From: Bacillota bacterium
GTDB taxonomy: Bacteria > Bacillota > Clostridia > Peptostreptococcales > Acidaminobacteraceae
NCBI GenBank assembly: GCA_024636005.1
Contig: JAGXHV010000032.1
Span: 38,201-102,200, forward strand
Length of the DNA: 64,000 bases
Direction of reading: 5' to 3'
Part shown: piece after piece, positions 1-10,467 of the stretch
Layout: every line of letters starts with the position of its first letter
Position numbering within the stretch: the first letter of the stretch is position 1
Made by a program: the position numbers and the translations under genes
The notes under the pieces: model-generated
What the model was told of the DNA's origin: nothing
Seen by the model: the letters and a program-made list of their open reading frames with translations, nothing else
Database searches by the model: none

Positions 1-2
1 AA

Positions 3-614
3 GTGCTTAAGAACCATAAATTACGCTATTCAAAGGAGATCGTTCTGAGTACACTCAGCGAAGTTGGGATTGAAGATGTTGAGATGGTCTATGACATGTA
101 TCCGTTTCAGCTCAGTGGAGGACAAAATCAAAGAATCATGACTGCTCAATGTATCATCAGCAAACCTGATCTGCTGATTGCGGATGAACCAACAAGTTCA
201 ATAGACGCTTCGTTAAGAAAAATAGTACTCGATTTGCTGAAGGAAATTAATAGGAAAACAAACATGTCGGTAATCATTATTACACATGATTTTGATGTTG
301 CCAAATATCTATGTAATAGGTTGATAATCATGTATGGTGGTCTTGTTGTTGAAGAAGGCACTATAGATGAAATCTTCAAAGATCCGTTTCATCCTTACAC
401 AAAGGAATTGATTGTGTGCGCAAGCTCGTTGACTCGTGGAGATGATATCGTCTATACTCTTGAAGGATTTCCACCTACGCCATTTGAATTTGGGAATGAA
501 TGTCCTTTTGCAAATCGATGCAAGGTGAGGTTGCCTGAATGTACGTCAGGAATTCCACGTACTTTAGAGATTGGAAAGAGGAAAGTGCGCTGCATCAGAT
601 TTGAAGAGAGGTGA
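3..614 (+). CDS. Oligopeptide/dipeptide ABC transporter ATP-binding protein (DppD/OppD-like), 5' truncated by window edge
   Basis: LSGGQNQR signature, LLIADEPTSSID Walker B, C-terminal CPFANRC oligopeptide-type tail; no upstream start visible in window. Confidence 0.9.
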   Translation: MLKNHKLRYSKEIVLSTLSEVGIEDVEMVYDMYPFQLSGGQNQRIMTAQCIISKPDLLIADEPTSSIDASLRKIVLDLLKEINRKTNMSVIIITHDFDVAKYLCNRLIIMYGGLVVEEGTIDEIFKDPFHPYTKELIVCASSLTRGDDIVYTLEGFPPTPFEFGNECPFANRCKVRLPECTSGIPRTLEIGKRKVRCIRFEER

Positions 615-618
615 TTTA

Positions 619-1401
619 ATGTCTATAATTGCGTTAAAAGTAGAAGGGCTATCCAAACATTTCATAATCAAAAGGAGTGTTTTTTCAAAGAAGATAAAAA
701 TAGATGCAGTCAAGAAAATTAATTTTGTAGTAAAACAGAATGAATCTATGGGTTTGATTGGTGAGAGTGGTTCAGGCAAAACGACCATAGCAAACATGTT
801 GCTCAAACTCATTGATTCTAGTGAGGGGAGCATTGAGCTCTTTGGAGTGGATATTACAAATTTGAATGGGGAAGCAATGAGAGCGCATAGAAAAGACATT
901 CAAATCATCTTTCAATACACCCATGCAGTCTTGGACCCTAAAATGACTATTGAAGAACTGATCAAAGAACCTTTGGTAATCCATCAGATTGTTAAAGAAC
1001 ACGATCTTGATGAAGAAGTGGATAGACTGCTTCAGATGGTGGGCCTTTCCATATTGGAAAGAAAAAAATTCCCATCACAATTGAGTGGAGGACAGAATCA
1101 AAGGATTATAATCGCACGAGCAATAGCCACGAGGGCAAAACTCATCGTTTGTGATGAACCTGTTTCTGCACTCGATGTATCCGTACAGGGCCAGATTTTG
1201 AATCTTTTAGTGAAACTCAAAGAAGAATTGGGACTTACCTATGTATTGATTACTCATGACCTTAGTGTCGTCAAACACATGTGCAATCGCATAGCGGTCA
1301 TGTATCAAGGGGAAATTGTGGAAATTGGAGAAACCGAGAAAGTACTTTCAAATCCTACGAATCCTTACACAAAGAAGTTGATAGCGTCTATTTTAGATTA
1401 A
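619..1401 (+). CDS. Oligopeptide/dipeptide ABC transporter ATP-binding protein (DppF/OppF-like)
   Basis: Walker A GESGSGKT, LSGGQNQR, LIVCDEPVSALD; start placed at MSIIALKVEGLSK (ORF opens at 571). Confidence 0.9.
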   Translation: MSIIALKVEGLSKHFIIKRSVFSKKIKIDAVKKINFVVKQNESMGLIGESGSGKTTIANMLLKLIDSSEGSIELFGVDITNLNGEAMRAHRKDIQIIFQYTHAVLDPKMTIEELIKEPLVIHQIVKEHDLDEEVDRLLQMVGLSILERKKFPSQLSGGQNQRIIIARAIATRAKLIVCDEPVSALDVSVQGQILNLLVKLKEELGLTYVLITHDLSVVKHMCNRIAVMYQGEIVEIGETEKVLSNPTNPYTKKLIASILD

Positions 1402-1424
1402 AAATGAAAAGGAAGGTGGAAGCA

Positions 1425-2627
1425 ATGGCAATCAAAAATATATCCATTATCGGTATGGGAGCACTTGGCATTCTCTTCGGCCAGCATTTTACTGAGATAA
1501 TGGGAAATCAATCCGTTGCATTTGTTGCGAATGAAAGAAGAATCGAAAAATTTAAGCAAACAAGAGTAAATTGTAATGGTAAAGAGTGTGACTTCAGGAT
1601 GGCATCCGACAGGCTAGAAGATAAGCCTGCAGATTTAGTAATCTTCGCAGTAAAATCCACTGCTCTGGAAGAAGCACTGGAAACTGCAAAACATCAGATT
1701 GGCAAGGATACGATAATCATATCGCTATTAAACGGTATTTCAAGTGAACAAATCATCGGAGCCAGATATGGAATGGAAAAAATTATCCACTGCGTAGCAC
1801 TTGGAATGGATGCAGTCAAGACGGACAATGACCTCACCTATACCAAAATGGGTCAACTGTGTGTGGGCATTTTACCGGATGAAACCGATAAATCCAATCA
1901 ACTGAACGCACTTTGTGAGTTCTTTGATGAAGTTAAACTTCCATACACCAAAGAAGATGATATCCTACACAGATTATGGAGCAAGTTCATGCTCAATGTC
2001 GGCGTGAATCAGGCAGTCATGGTCTACGAAGGTACATATGAGACGATTCAAAAACCTGGGGAAGCCAGAGAAGTGATGATCGGGGCCATGCGTGAAGTGA
2101 TGGAACTCGCTCATTATGAGGGGGTAAATCTTACCATTGATGATCTTAAGGCTTACGTTGATTTGATGGGTACGCTTTCACCAGAAGGGATGCCATCCAT
2201 GCGTCAGGATGGTCTTGCATCAAGAAAATCCGAAGTGGAATTGTTTTCTGGGACAGTTTTGAGACTCGCGGAAAAACATAATTTGACGCTTCCAATCAAC
2301 GCAATGCTTTATGAAAAGATTCGCGATATGGAAAGAGGCAAAGTTGTACAGTCAGGATTTTTTGATGCTTCAGAAAACCATCTGGATGATGTGCTTGCTG
2401 AGCTTAAGGCACATTCTGATCATGACGACAAAATAATCAGAAGCATAATACAGTATGAGATTGAAAAGTCTTATTCGGTGGATGCAAAAATAAAAATCAT
2501 CCAGTGTTTTGACCAAATAGATCCAACTCCTGATCTGAAATTAGAAATGACCCAATTTGTCAGAGCAAATGCCAATCATCCCAACAGCAAAGTCAGACGA
2601 GAAGCGAGAATATATTTGAATGGATAG
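1425..2627 (+). CDS. 2-dehydropantoate 2-reductase (PanE/ApbA)-like protein with C-terminal extension
   Basis: N-terminal MAIKNISIIGMGALGILFG Rossmann motif and KFMLNVGVNQ; start at 1425 after ggaagg-type RBS; extra ~80-aa HEAT-like tail. Confidence 0.8.
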   Translation: MAIKNISIIGMGALGILFGQHFTEIMGNQSVAFVANERRIEKFKQTRVNCNGKECDFRMASDRLEDKPADLVIFAVKSTALEEALETAKHQIGKDTIIISLLNGISSEQIIGARYGMEKIIHCVALGMDAVKTDNDLTYTKMGQLCVGILPDETDKSNQLNALCEFFDEVKLPYTKEDDILHRLWSKFMLNVGVNQAVMVYEGTYETIQKPGEAREVMIGAMREVMELAHYEGVNLTIDDLKAYVDLMGTLSPEGMPSMRQDGLASRKSEVELFSGTVLRLAEKHNLTLPINAMLYEKIRDMERGKVVQSGFFDASENHLDDVLAELKAHSDHDDKIIRSIIQYEIEKSYSVDAKIKIIQCFDQIDPTPDLKLEMTQFVRANANHPNSKVRREARIYLNG

Positions 2628-2631
2628 ATAA

Positions 2632-2675
2632 AACCCCTGGATGATGCCGATGTGGCATACTTCAGGGGTTTTTTT
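2632..2675. terminator. Terminator hairpin between convergent genes
   Basis: aacccctgga...ttcaggggttttttt inverted repeat with T-run. Confidence 0.8.
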
Positions 2676-2677
2676 AA

Positions 2678-3694
2678 TTAATCATATAATGCTGAAAGGT
2701 TATTCTCTTCTGCCAGAGTGGTGACTATGGTGTAGATAATTACTGACGCCAAACTTGACGTGACTTGGTCATGGTCGAAGCGTGGTGAGACTTCAGCAAT
2801 ATCAAAACTCATTAGTTTCCCTGATTTGATGATGTGCTTGATAAGTTTGAGCACCTTTTCCGGGTGAAGTCCAAGAGGCTGCGCAGCACTTACACCTGGA
2901 GCATAAGAAGAAGAAATCACATCCGCGCATAGGGTGAGATAAATGCTGTCATTTTTTTTGATGAAGTGGTCCAGTCGCTCTAGAATTCCCCAGATGTCGG
3001 CACCATCGATGTCTTTTGCAAGCATATAATCCACGCCAAGTTGATGAGCGGTTTTGAATAAGTCAATTGTATTGCCGCTTTTTTGTATACCGACACATAA
3101 ATAGCGGAATGGATAATTGTTTTGTGAAGAATAGTCCGCAATTTGTCTGAACATTGTTCCAGAGGAGCCACCATTTGGATATGGCCTAAGGTCGAAGTGT
3201 GCATCAAAATTAATGATGCCTAGCGCATTTTGACTGCTATTTTGAGTCATATGACGGTGTAGTCCATGATAATGACCGAGTGCTACTTCATGACCTCCGC
3301 CAAGAACAATTGGAAAGAGACCGAGTTCAAGAATCAGATTGATAGCGTTTGAAAGTGTCGCCTCTGCGCTTTCCAGATCCTCATCTATCGGACGGATATT
3401 TCCCGCATCATAGAGTTTCAGTCCTTGATCAAAAGAACAGGGTCTGTTCATGAGTTCTCGTCTAATGCTCTCAGGACTGTTTTCAGCGCCGATACGACCG
3501 TTGTTACGCTTTACACCTACATCGCTGCAAAAACCAAGAAATGCAATTCCGAATTTATGATTCAAGTCTTCTTTCCTGATTTCTCTCAGGTCGATGGTTT
3601 GCACCCACTGATGCCACCTAAAGGCATCAAAATTGTCTTCGCTGTCGATTCGACCTTTCCAATAATCAGATGGAATAGGACTGTATTCTTTCAT
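2678..3694 (-). CDS. hutG: Ureohydrolase (arginase/agmatinase/formimidoylglutamase family), HutG-like
   Basis: GGGHEVALGHYHG, NFDAHFDLRP, and the SFDIAEVSPRFDHD metal-binding motifs. Confidence 0.75.
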   Translation of the reverse strand: MKEYSPIPSDYWKGRIDSEDNFDAFRWHQWVQTIDLREIRKEDLNHKFGIAFLGFCSDVGVKRNNGRIGAENSPESIRRELMNRPCSFDQGLKLYDAGNIRPIDEDLESAEATLSNAINLILELGLFPIVLGGGHEVALGHYHGLHRHMTQNSSQNALGIINFDAHFDLRPYPNGGSSGTMFRQIADYSSQNNYPFRYLCVGIQKSGNTIDLFKTAHQLGVDYMLAKDIDGADIWGILERLDHFIKKNDSIYLTLCADVISSSYAPGVSAAQPLGLHPEKVLKLIKHIIKSGKLMSFDIAEVSPRFDHDQVTSSLASVIIYTIVTTLAEENNLSALYD

Positions 3695-3833
3695 AGGATC
3701 ACGCTCCTTGACTTATATTAGTGATTGTTGAGGACATTATATCAGAATAGAGTGGTTTTATCGTCTATTTGAACGAAACTCAAATAATATTATGGTAAAA
3801 TGGTTTAAGAATCATTATAGAAAAGGGTGACCC

Positions 3834-4907
3834 ATGGAATGGAAACAATGTTTGACCGCTTTTGAGAAGTCGGTATATATCAAATTCATAAAAACACTTT
3901 ATAAGGATGATCCATTTTATGTGGACTATTCAACACCGATACTTATTGAGATCTTCGCTGAAAAATCACCGTTTTCCAGAAATTTGTGGTACGAATCCTA
4001 CTTAATTATGCACTCTGGCGAATTGGTGGGAGTTTTGACATATCTGATCCATAAACATTATTGTGATGTGCTCCAAATCGCATTTTTGGAGTTTCTCGAT
4101 ATCGACGGATTACCACAGTTGATTCTAGATCATGCGGGTCTGATCGCAAAAGATAAAGGCGTCAAGGAAATCGTGATCGGATTAAATGGTCACGTCAATT
4201 ATGGTCTGGGATTATCAGTGGAACAATCCCATCGCCCAACATTTGGCTCTGTTTATACAAAAGCTTATTACAGCAAACATTTCAAGGAGCTTGGCCTAGA
4301 AGAAACGAGGCTGGTCTCTTTTCAGTATCCTTGGGAAACGAAAGAATTTCCCATGTCGATGGAAAAGAAAAATAGATTTTACGAGAGATTCAATTTTCGA
4401 ATCATGCGGAAAGAAACTTTTGATCGTGATATTGAGATTTATACTGCTCTTAACAACAAATGCTTCGGGGAACACCCATTTTATTTCCCGAGAACAGTTG
4501 AAGAAGATCGATTCTTATTCAAGGATCTGAAATATTTCATGGAGAAAGGCAGTTTGATTTTTGCTGAAGACGATGGAAAACCCATAGGTTTTTTACTTTG
4601 GTATCCTGATTGGGGTGAGATTATGCACCGGGGTGAGACGCTTTCGGTCATTACTTTCATCAGAAAGATTTTTTTCGGTAAAAAAGTGAAGGGCTTTAAG
4701 ATCGTTGAATGGGCTGTTCTACCTGAATATAGAAGAAAAGGGGTTCCAGTCGGTTTGTTGGCTCACTGTTTTGAAATGGTTAAAGACAGACAATTCACAA
4801 AGTGTACAACGAGCTGGATTGTTGAGGCCAATAAGGATTCAAGCGGATTTGGAGACAAATGGGCTGAGCCTTATGAGCACTATGCAGTTTACACATTGAA
4901 ACTATAA
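3834..4907 (+). CDS. GNAT-like acyltransferase family protein (357 aa), first gene of radical SAM operon
   Basis: Architecture resembles the 44712..45830 protein (YKDDPFYVDY / YKNNPYYVPE; C-terminal VEWAVLPEYRRKGVPVGLLAH acetyl-CoA-type motif). Confidence 0.65.
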   Translation: MEWKQCLTAFEKSVYIKFIKTLYKDDPFYVDYSTPILIEIFAEKSPFSRNLWYESYLIMHSGELVGVLTYLIHKHYCDVLQIAFLEFLDIDGLPQLILDHAGLIAKDKGVKEIVIGLNGHVNYGLGLSVEQSHRPTFGSVYTKAYYSKHFKELGLEETRLVSFQYPWETKEFPMSMEKKNRFYERFNFRIMRKETFDRDIEIYTALNNKCFGEHPFYFPRTVEEDRFLFKDLKYFMEKGSLIFAEDDGKPIGFLLWYPDWGEIMHRGETLSVITFIRKIFFGKKVKGFKIVEWAVLPEYRRKGVPVGLLAHCFEMVKDRQFTKCTTSWIVEANKDSSGFGDKWAEPYEHYAVYTLKL

Positions 4908-5846
4908 ATGAGGACAATGATTATGATGAACCCGTTTCTGAAAGAAGAGCTATGGCCTGTACTGGAAAAAACCCACGATGGTGAGTGTGAAAGACACGTC
5001 ACAGGTAGTGCTGTATTCACCACTTATTACACCAAACTCAATCTGCTGTCTTTTCAGAAGGGAAAGATTCAAAAAAGAGTAAGGATCTTAGGACTACCAC
5101 CTTCCATATCGCTTGGAGGTTTTGAGGTGGAGAACGGACAAGGACTTGATGAAATCCAGGAGTGGTTGACTGACCAAAACGGACATACCCTCGTGATTAA
5201 TTCAGAGGATCCCCTCGCAGGTAATTTCTCTTGCGTTCCGACTTTGCCCTCAGTGATCGTCGATAATAGATTTGAGAGTTTTGACCATTATTTGAATGAG
5301 CTCAGATCGCATTACAGATATAGGGCAATCAAAGCCATGAAAAAATTTGAAGGCATTGTTCAAAAGCAAAATGAACCTTTTGATAGGGCACTTTATGATT
5401 TGTATGACGCTGTATTTCAAAACTCCGATTATCCTCTTGCAAAGAACGATATGATTTTTTTTGAGCAGTTCCCAGGAACAATCGAGCAATTTTATTTTGG
5501 AGACACACCCCTTGGATTCTGTCAGTATTATATTGCTGAGGACACACTCTATTTCATGTTTTGTGGAATCAATTATAAATTGCTGAAAACTTATGACACA
5601 TATTTGAATATGCTTTTGGTCATCATTCGAAGGGGAATAGAGGCAGGTGTCAAAAGGATTGATCTTGGTCAAACCACAGAGACCATCAAACAAAAGCTTG
5701 GTGGAACATTGAAGCCACTGTATATATGCCATTATCACAAGAATCCGTTGACCAGAAGACTTATGAAAAATGTCATGCCGCTACTGGGATACACTGCACC
5801 GAAGGTTCAATATCATATCTTTAAAAATAATGGGGATCAATCATGA
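4908..5846 (+). CDS. GNAT/FemAB-like acyltransferase
   Basis: LRSHYRYRAIKAMKKF and IEAGVKRIDLGQTTETIKQKLGG, typical of FemAB-like GNAT-fold proteins; abuts upstream stop. Confidence 0.6.
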   Translation: MRTMIMMNPFLKEELWPVLEKTHDGECERHVTGSAVFTTYYTKLNLLSFQKGKIQKRVRILGLPPSISLGGFEVENGQGLDEIQEWLTDQNGHTLVINSEDPLAGNFSCVPTLPSVIVDNRFESFDHYLNELRSHYRYRAIKAMKKFEGIVQKQNEPFDRALYDLYDAVFQNSDYPLAKNDMIFFEQFPGTIEQFYFGDTPLGFCQYYIAEDTLYFMFCGINYKLLKTYDTYLNMLLVIIRRGIEAGVKRIDLGQTTETIKQKLGGTLKPLYICHYHKNPLTRRLMKNVMPLLGYTAPKVQYHIFKNNGDQS

Positions 5847-6439
5847 GTATTTGGAATTTGTATGAAAAGACATATGAAAAACTTTGGGTTCAGCATATAT
5901 CTCTTAGACCGACCAGAAAAGCGGTGATCAGAGCACTCTCTAGTTTACATTTGCCAGAGAACACGCTGCTTGATATGAGTTGTGGTACGGGTCAGTTGCT
6001 TGATGATCTAAAAAGAGATTTGCCTGAAATTAAATGTATGGGTGTGGAACCGTCATTAATGAGACGCGCTGCGGCCTCCAAAGGTCATAAAATTCTTGAG
6101 AGCAATGTAGAGCATTTTGAATCCACTGAAAAATTTGGATGTATCGTGTGCACTCACGCATTTCCATACTTCTCGGATCAGCAAGACGCCATTTCCAGAT
6201 TTTCAGAGCATACGCTTCCTGGTGGATATCTGATTATCGCTCATGCTGAGACAAAAACAATATATGATCTACTCATGCTAAAGATTGTGAAACTAACAAC
6301 TTCAAAAGCGAATTATCCGGCACCTTCAAAGATGAAAGAGCTTTTGGAACCTTATTATAAAATATGTGACGTGGTAGAAATCAATGCTTGGTACGTCCCA
6401 AGCATCACAATGTATGTCGCGCGAAAAGGTGAATTATGA
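5843..6439 (+). CDS. Class I SAM-dependent methyltransferase
   Basis: LLDMSCGTGQLLDDL motif I; 4-bp overlap with the genes on both sides. Confidence 0.8.
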   Translation: MSIWNLYEKTYEKLWVQHISLRPTRKAVIRALSSLHLPENTLLDMSCGTGQLLDDLKRDLPEIKCMGVEPSLMRRAAASKGHKILESNVEHFESTEKFGCIVCTHAFPYFSDQQDAISRFSEHTLPGGYLIIAHAETKTIYDLLMLKIVKLTTSKANYPAPSKMKELLEPYYKICDVVEINAWYVPSITMYVARKGEL

Positions 6440-7764
6440 AAATCGTACTATTGCGCCCAAAACCAGATTCAGAAACCATTGGACTCCAGCATGTCATGAT
6501 CTGTGAGCCGCTTGAACTTGAGTATGTAGGCGCAGTTCTTGAAAAAGATCACCAAGTGGTGCTCTATGATATGATTCTTGAAAAAAAGACTATTGAAGAA
6601 ATCATCGCTATTGAGATGCCCGACATGGTTTGCATGACCGGTTACATTTCTCATGTGAATATCCTGATGGATTACAGCAGTAGGATCAAACTGATCAATG
6701 ATAGGATATTGACTGTGGTCGGGGGCGTTCATGCAGAGGTCATTCCTGAGGATTTTGAAAAAGGTTCGTTTGATTACATCATTTCCGCCAATCCGCTGGA
6801 TCATATCGTATCCATTGCAAATGGCACCGTTTATCCAAGAATCATCAAAGCTGTGAAATCGAGAACATTTGAGTACTCGCATCCTGCAAGACATCTTGTA
6901 GACCGTTACAGAAAAGACTACTATTACATGTTTCACAATCCGTGCAGCCTCATCAAGACCTCTTATGGTTGTCCATACAATTGTTCGTTTTGCTTTTGCA
7001 AGGCCATCACGGACGGGAAATATTTCACAAGGCGAGTTGAAGATGTGATTGAGGAACTAAAAACGATTGATGATGAAGAAATCTATATTGTGGATGATGA
7101 CTTCCTTTATGATGAGAAGCGGTTGACAGCTTTTTGCGATGCTGTTGAGGCACATCAGATCCACAAAAAATACTTAGTATACGGTAGAGCGGATTTCATT
7201 GCGGAACATCCGGAAATGATGAAAAGACTTAAAGGTGTCGGTCTTCGTGCGGTGATTGTTGGGCTGGAATCTTATTCGAATAAAGATCTTGACAGCTATA
7301 ATAAGAACAGTCAAATAGGTGCGAGCATCGCTTGCATAGAATTGCTCAATGCAATGGATATTGAATGCTATGGGACGTTTATCATTGGACTGGACTGGAG
7401 AAAATCAGATTTTAAATCACTTAGACACTTCATTGTTCAGACAGGGATCCAGTTTGTGAATCTTCAGCCACTTACACCAATGCCGGGAACCAGTTTGTAT
7501 GAAAGTACTAAGAAAGATTGGATTGTCAAAATGGATGATTTTGCCAAATGGGATATGGCTCATCTGGTGCTTCAGCCTGAACACCTATCCATAAGGCGAT
7601 ATTATTTTGAAATCGTCAAACTCTATTATAGAGTGACTCTAAGACCTACAATGGTCATCAGAGCGCTTAAAAAATATCCATTCAAGGAAAACATCAAACT
7701 AACCATCGGCGCAAACAGAGTGATGTGGCAGTATATCAAAAGAATAATAAAGGGGCAACCATGA
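6436..7764 (+). CDS. B12-binding-type radical SAM protein (1 of 4)
   Basis: N-terminal B12-binding-like Rossmann domain (VVGGVHAEVIPEDF) and CPYNCSFC [CxxxCxxC] cluster motif. Confidence 0.9.
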   Translation: MKIVLLRPKPDSETIGLQHVMICEPLELEYVGAVLEKDHQVVLYDMILEKKTIEEIIAIEMPDMVCMTGYISHVNILMDYSSRIKLINDRILTVVGGVHAEVIPEDFEKGSFDYIISANPLDHIVSIANGTVYPRIIKAVKSRTFEYSHPARHLVDRYRKDYYYMFHNPCSLIKTSYGCPYNCSFCFCKAITDGKYFTRRVEDVIEELKTIDDEEIYIVDDDFLYDEKRLTAFCDAVEAHQIHKKYLVYGRADFIAEHPEMMKRLKGVGLRAVIVGLESYSNKDLDSYNKNSQIGASIACIELLNAMDIECYGTFIIGLDWRKSDFKSLRHFIVQTGIQFVNLQPLTPMPGTSLYESTKKDWIVKMDDFAKWDMAHLVLQPEHLSIRRYYFEIVKLYYRVTLRPTMVIRALKKYPFKENIKLTIGANRVMWQYIKRIIKGQP

Positions 7765-9080
7765 AAAAGAAAATCTTATTGATTCAACCCTCTCCTTATG
7801 CACCGGATGGCAATGTAATCAAGAAAAAAAGGCTTCATTTCGTTGGTCTATCACTTCCGCTTATCGCAGCATTGACGCCGGACAACTATGAAGTAGAGCT
7901 CATATATGAAACCATAGAAGAAATTCCATGGCACACGGAAGCTGAAATCATAGGTATATCCTCCATGGGACACGGTGTGCATAGAACCATCGACATCGCA
8001 AAAGGCTTTAAGGCTCTTGGTAAAACAGTGGTTCTAGGGGGTTATATGGTCAGTCTTTTGCCTGAAGAGGGGCTTAAATACGCAGATGCGGTGTTTGTTG
8101 GTGATGTGGAGACTTCATGGGGAATCTTCCTAAGTGATTATGAGACAGGTTTGATCAAGACAGTTTATGATATGCCGCTTACCGAGTATTCTCCACCTTT
8201 ACCGCGCTATGAACTGATTGCACATAAGAAAATTGGGAGTTTTCTACCTGTGCAAGCCGGCAGAGGTTGCGTGAACCATTGTTCTTTTTGCTCGGTGGCA
8301 TGCCTCTATCAAGGGCGCTATTTAAAAAGACCTGTTGATGAGGTCATGAGAGATATAAAAGAAGTCAGGAGACTGGGGTACAAACAGTTTTTACTGCTCG
8401 ATGACAATATTTTTTCAGACCGAGTTTATACGAAGGCACTGTGCGAGGCGATTAAACCTTTGAAGATGAAGTGGATGACGCAATGCACTGTGACCATAGG
8501 AGACGATGTGGAGCTGCTCAGGCTCATAAAGGACAGCGGGTGTATCGCACTCTCTTTTGGTCTCGAGAGCATTACACAGAGCAGCCTGGACGGCATGGAT
8601 AAGCCTTGGGCCAAAGTCAGTGAATATGAGAGGTTGATCAAGGCAGTCAGAGATGAGGGGATTCAGGTTTCGACAGAGATGGTGGTCGGGGCAGATGGTG
8701 ACACACTCGAATCCATTAAAAACACAGCCAAATTCATCAATGACCTTAAGATTGCAGTGCCTCGTTTTTATATTTTGACACCGATCCCTGGAACACTTTT
8801 TTTTCATCAGATGAGCGATGAAAATCGAATTTACAATAAGGACATCTATTCATATAATGGGGCTGAGGCTGTTCATATCCCCAAAAACATGTCTCCTGAG
8901 GAACTTACAGATGCATACTGGGCGCTTTATAAGGAGGTTTTCAGTTATAAGAACATCATAAAGCGGACGGTTTTTCAAAAAGGATTTTTCGTGAATCCAC
9001 TTTTGTCAGTTTTTTATCTGTACATCAATCTTTATTATAGGCATCAGATCTTTAGGGGAATCACCCCGAATATAATTTAA
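7761..9080 (+). CDS. B12-binding-type radical SAM protein (2 of 4)
   Basis: VVLGGYMVSLLPEE and CVNHCSFC; start at MKKKILLIQPSPYAP overlaps the previous stop by 4 bp. Confidence 0.9.
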   Translation: MKKKILLIQPSPYAPDGNVIKKKRLHFVGLSLPLIAALTPDNYEVELIYETIEEIPWHTEAEIIGISSMGHGVHRTIDIAKGFKALGKTVVLGGYMVSLLPEEGLKYADAVFVGDVETSWGIFLSDYETGLIKTVYDMPLTEYSPPLPRYELIAHKKIGSFLPVQAGRGCVNHCSFCSVACLYQGRYLKRPVDEVMRDIKEVRRLGYKQFLLLDDNIFSDRVYTKALCEAIKPLKMKWMTQCTVTIGDDVELLRLIKDSGCIALSFGLESITQSSLDGMDKPWAKVSEYERLIKAVRDEGIQVSTEMVVGADGDTLESIKNTAKFINDLKIAVPRFYILTPIPGTLFFHQMSDENRIYNKDIYSYNGAEAVHIPKNMSPEELTDAYWALYKEVFSYKNIIKRTVFQKGFFVNPLLSVFYLYINLYYRHQIFRGITPNII

Positions 9081-9092
9081 TGAGGAGCGGAC

Positions 9093-10466
9093 ATGAAAAT
9101 TCTTTTGGTCAGACCTTGGGTGAATAAGAACATCACAACAGTAAAGAATTACTTGTTTGGAGAACCTATGGGTCTCGAATGCTTTTCTACGCTTTTAAAA
9201 GAGAATGGTGTGGAGGTGCTACTTGTGGATTTCATGGTGGAGACAAAAGCCGCCGTTGAAACCTATCTGAAAAGTTTCAGACCGGATGCGGTGGGCATCA
9301 CTTCACAATGCACTGATGTCGAGAACGTCAAAGAGATTGCAAAAGCAGTGAAACTTTACTGTAAAACGACTCCGGTCCTGGTCGGTGGGGTTCAAGCATC
9401 CTGTTTCCCGAATGCCTTTTTTGTACCCGAAGTGGATTATGTATTCAAGTCAACCACGCGTAAAAATGTAAAAGAGGTTTTAGAGGAACTTATAGGCGGT
9501 TCAAATCTCGAGCAAATCGAGGGCATCTATAAAAAATCACACGATTATATCAATGAAGGTGAATTTTGCTACAACGAATATGTCGTTCCTGATCGCAGCT
9601 GCACTGAAAAATACCGAAAATCCTATAAATATGTAGGGTATCAACCATGTGCCATCGTTCAAACCGCCTATGGTTGCAGAAACAGATGCACGTTTTGCAT
9701 ACGCTGGAAAATTGAAGGCGGTGAGCTGAGGGAAGTGCCTATTGCTGAAATTGTCGATCAGATTGCCGCTCTAAGTGAGCCTTATGTGATGATCTGTGAC
9801 AATGATTTTCTGATCAACGCATCGAGACTTCTATCATTTTGTGATCTACTCGAAGCCAGGGGCGTTAGAAAAGAATTCATTTGTTATGGCAGTGTGAATA
9901 GCATTCTTGAAAAACCTGAGCTGATGTCCAGACTTAGAAGAAGCGGATTGGTGGCAGTGATTGTGGGCTATGAAGCTTTTGAAAACAAGCAATTGTCGAT
10001 TTACAACAAAGCGTCGACCATAGATGACAACGAGAAGGCGACATCAATACTTAAAGCAAACGGCATCGCATGTTGGGGGTCGTTCATCTTACATCCGGAC
10101 TGGACAAAAAAGGATTTCAAAAAACTGCTGGATTACCTTGATTATCTGAAACCTGAACTCGCCACTTTTTCACCTCTGGTTCCACATCCCATGACGCCAC
10201 TGTATGAAACCTATAAGGATCGTCTGCTTTATGATGCTGATGATTACGACAAATGGAATTTTGGAGATGTGCTCATCCGTCCATCCAAGATGAGTCTCAA
10301 GGCTTACTACTGGGAAGTGCTTAAGCTCAGTCTCAAAATCAACGGGAATTTTTACAGCGTCAGGTATACTCTGAAGGCATTTCCTATAACAAACACCTTG
10401 AAAATGATCACAGGATTCAATACTCTTTTTGCCATTTACATTAAAAATATGCTGACGAGGAGATAA
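9093..10466 (+). CDS. B12-binding-type radical SAM protein (3 of 4)
   Basis: VLVGGVQASCFPNAF and CRNRCTFC; RBS gaggagcgg. Confidence 0.9.
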   Translation: MKILLVRPWVNKNITTVKNYLFGEPMGLECFSTLLKENGVEVLLVDFMVETKAAVETYLKSFRPDAVGITSQCTDVENVKEIAKAVKLYCKTTPVLVGGVQASCFPNAFFVPEVDYVFKSTTRKNVKEVLEELIGGSNLEQIEGIYKKSHDYINEGEFCYNEYVVPDRSCTEKYRKSYKYVGYQPCAIVQTAYGCRNRCTFCIRWKIEGGELREVPIAEIVDQIAALSEPYVMICDNDFLINASRLLSFCDLLEARGVRKEFICYGSVNSILEKPELMSRLRRSGLVAVIVGYEAFENKQLSIYNKASTIDDNEKATSILKANGIACWGSFILHPDWTKKDFKKLLDYLDYLKPELATFSPLVPHPMTPLYETYKDRLLYDADDYDKWNFGDVLIRPSKMSLKAYYWEVLKLSLKINGNFYSVRYTLKAFPITNTLKMITGFNTLFAIYIKNMLTRR

Positions 10467-10467
10467 A

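Noticed and set aside
146-379. Antisense ORFs such as 146..379, 564..899, 5250..5738, 21926..22300 and 53340..53882
   Set aside because: They lie opposite well-supported CDSs, lack RBS and recognisable domains; treated as frame artefacts.
2980-3207. ORF 2980..3207 inside the ureohydrolase gene
   Set aside because: Fully nested in a conserved CDS and low-complexity translation; not a gene.
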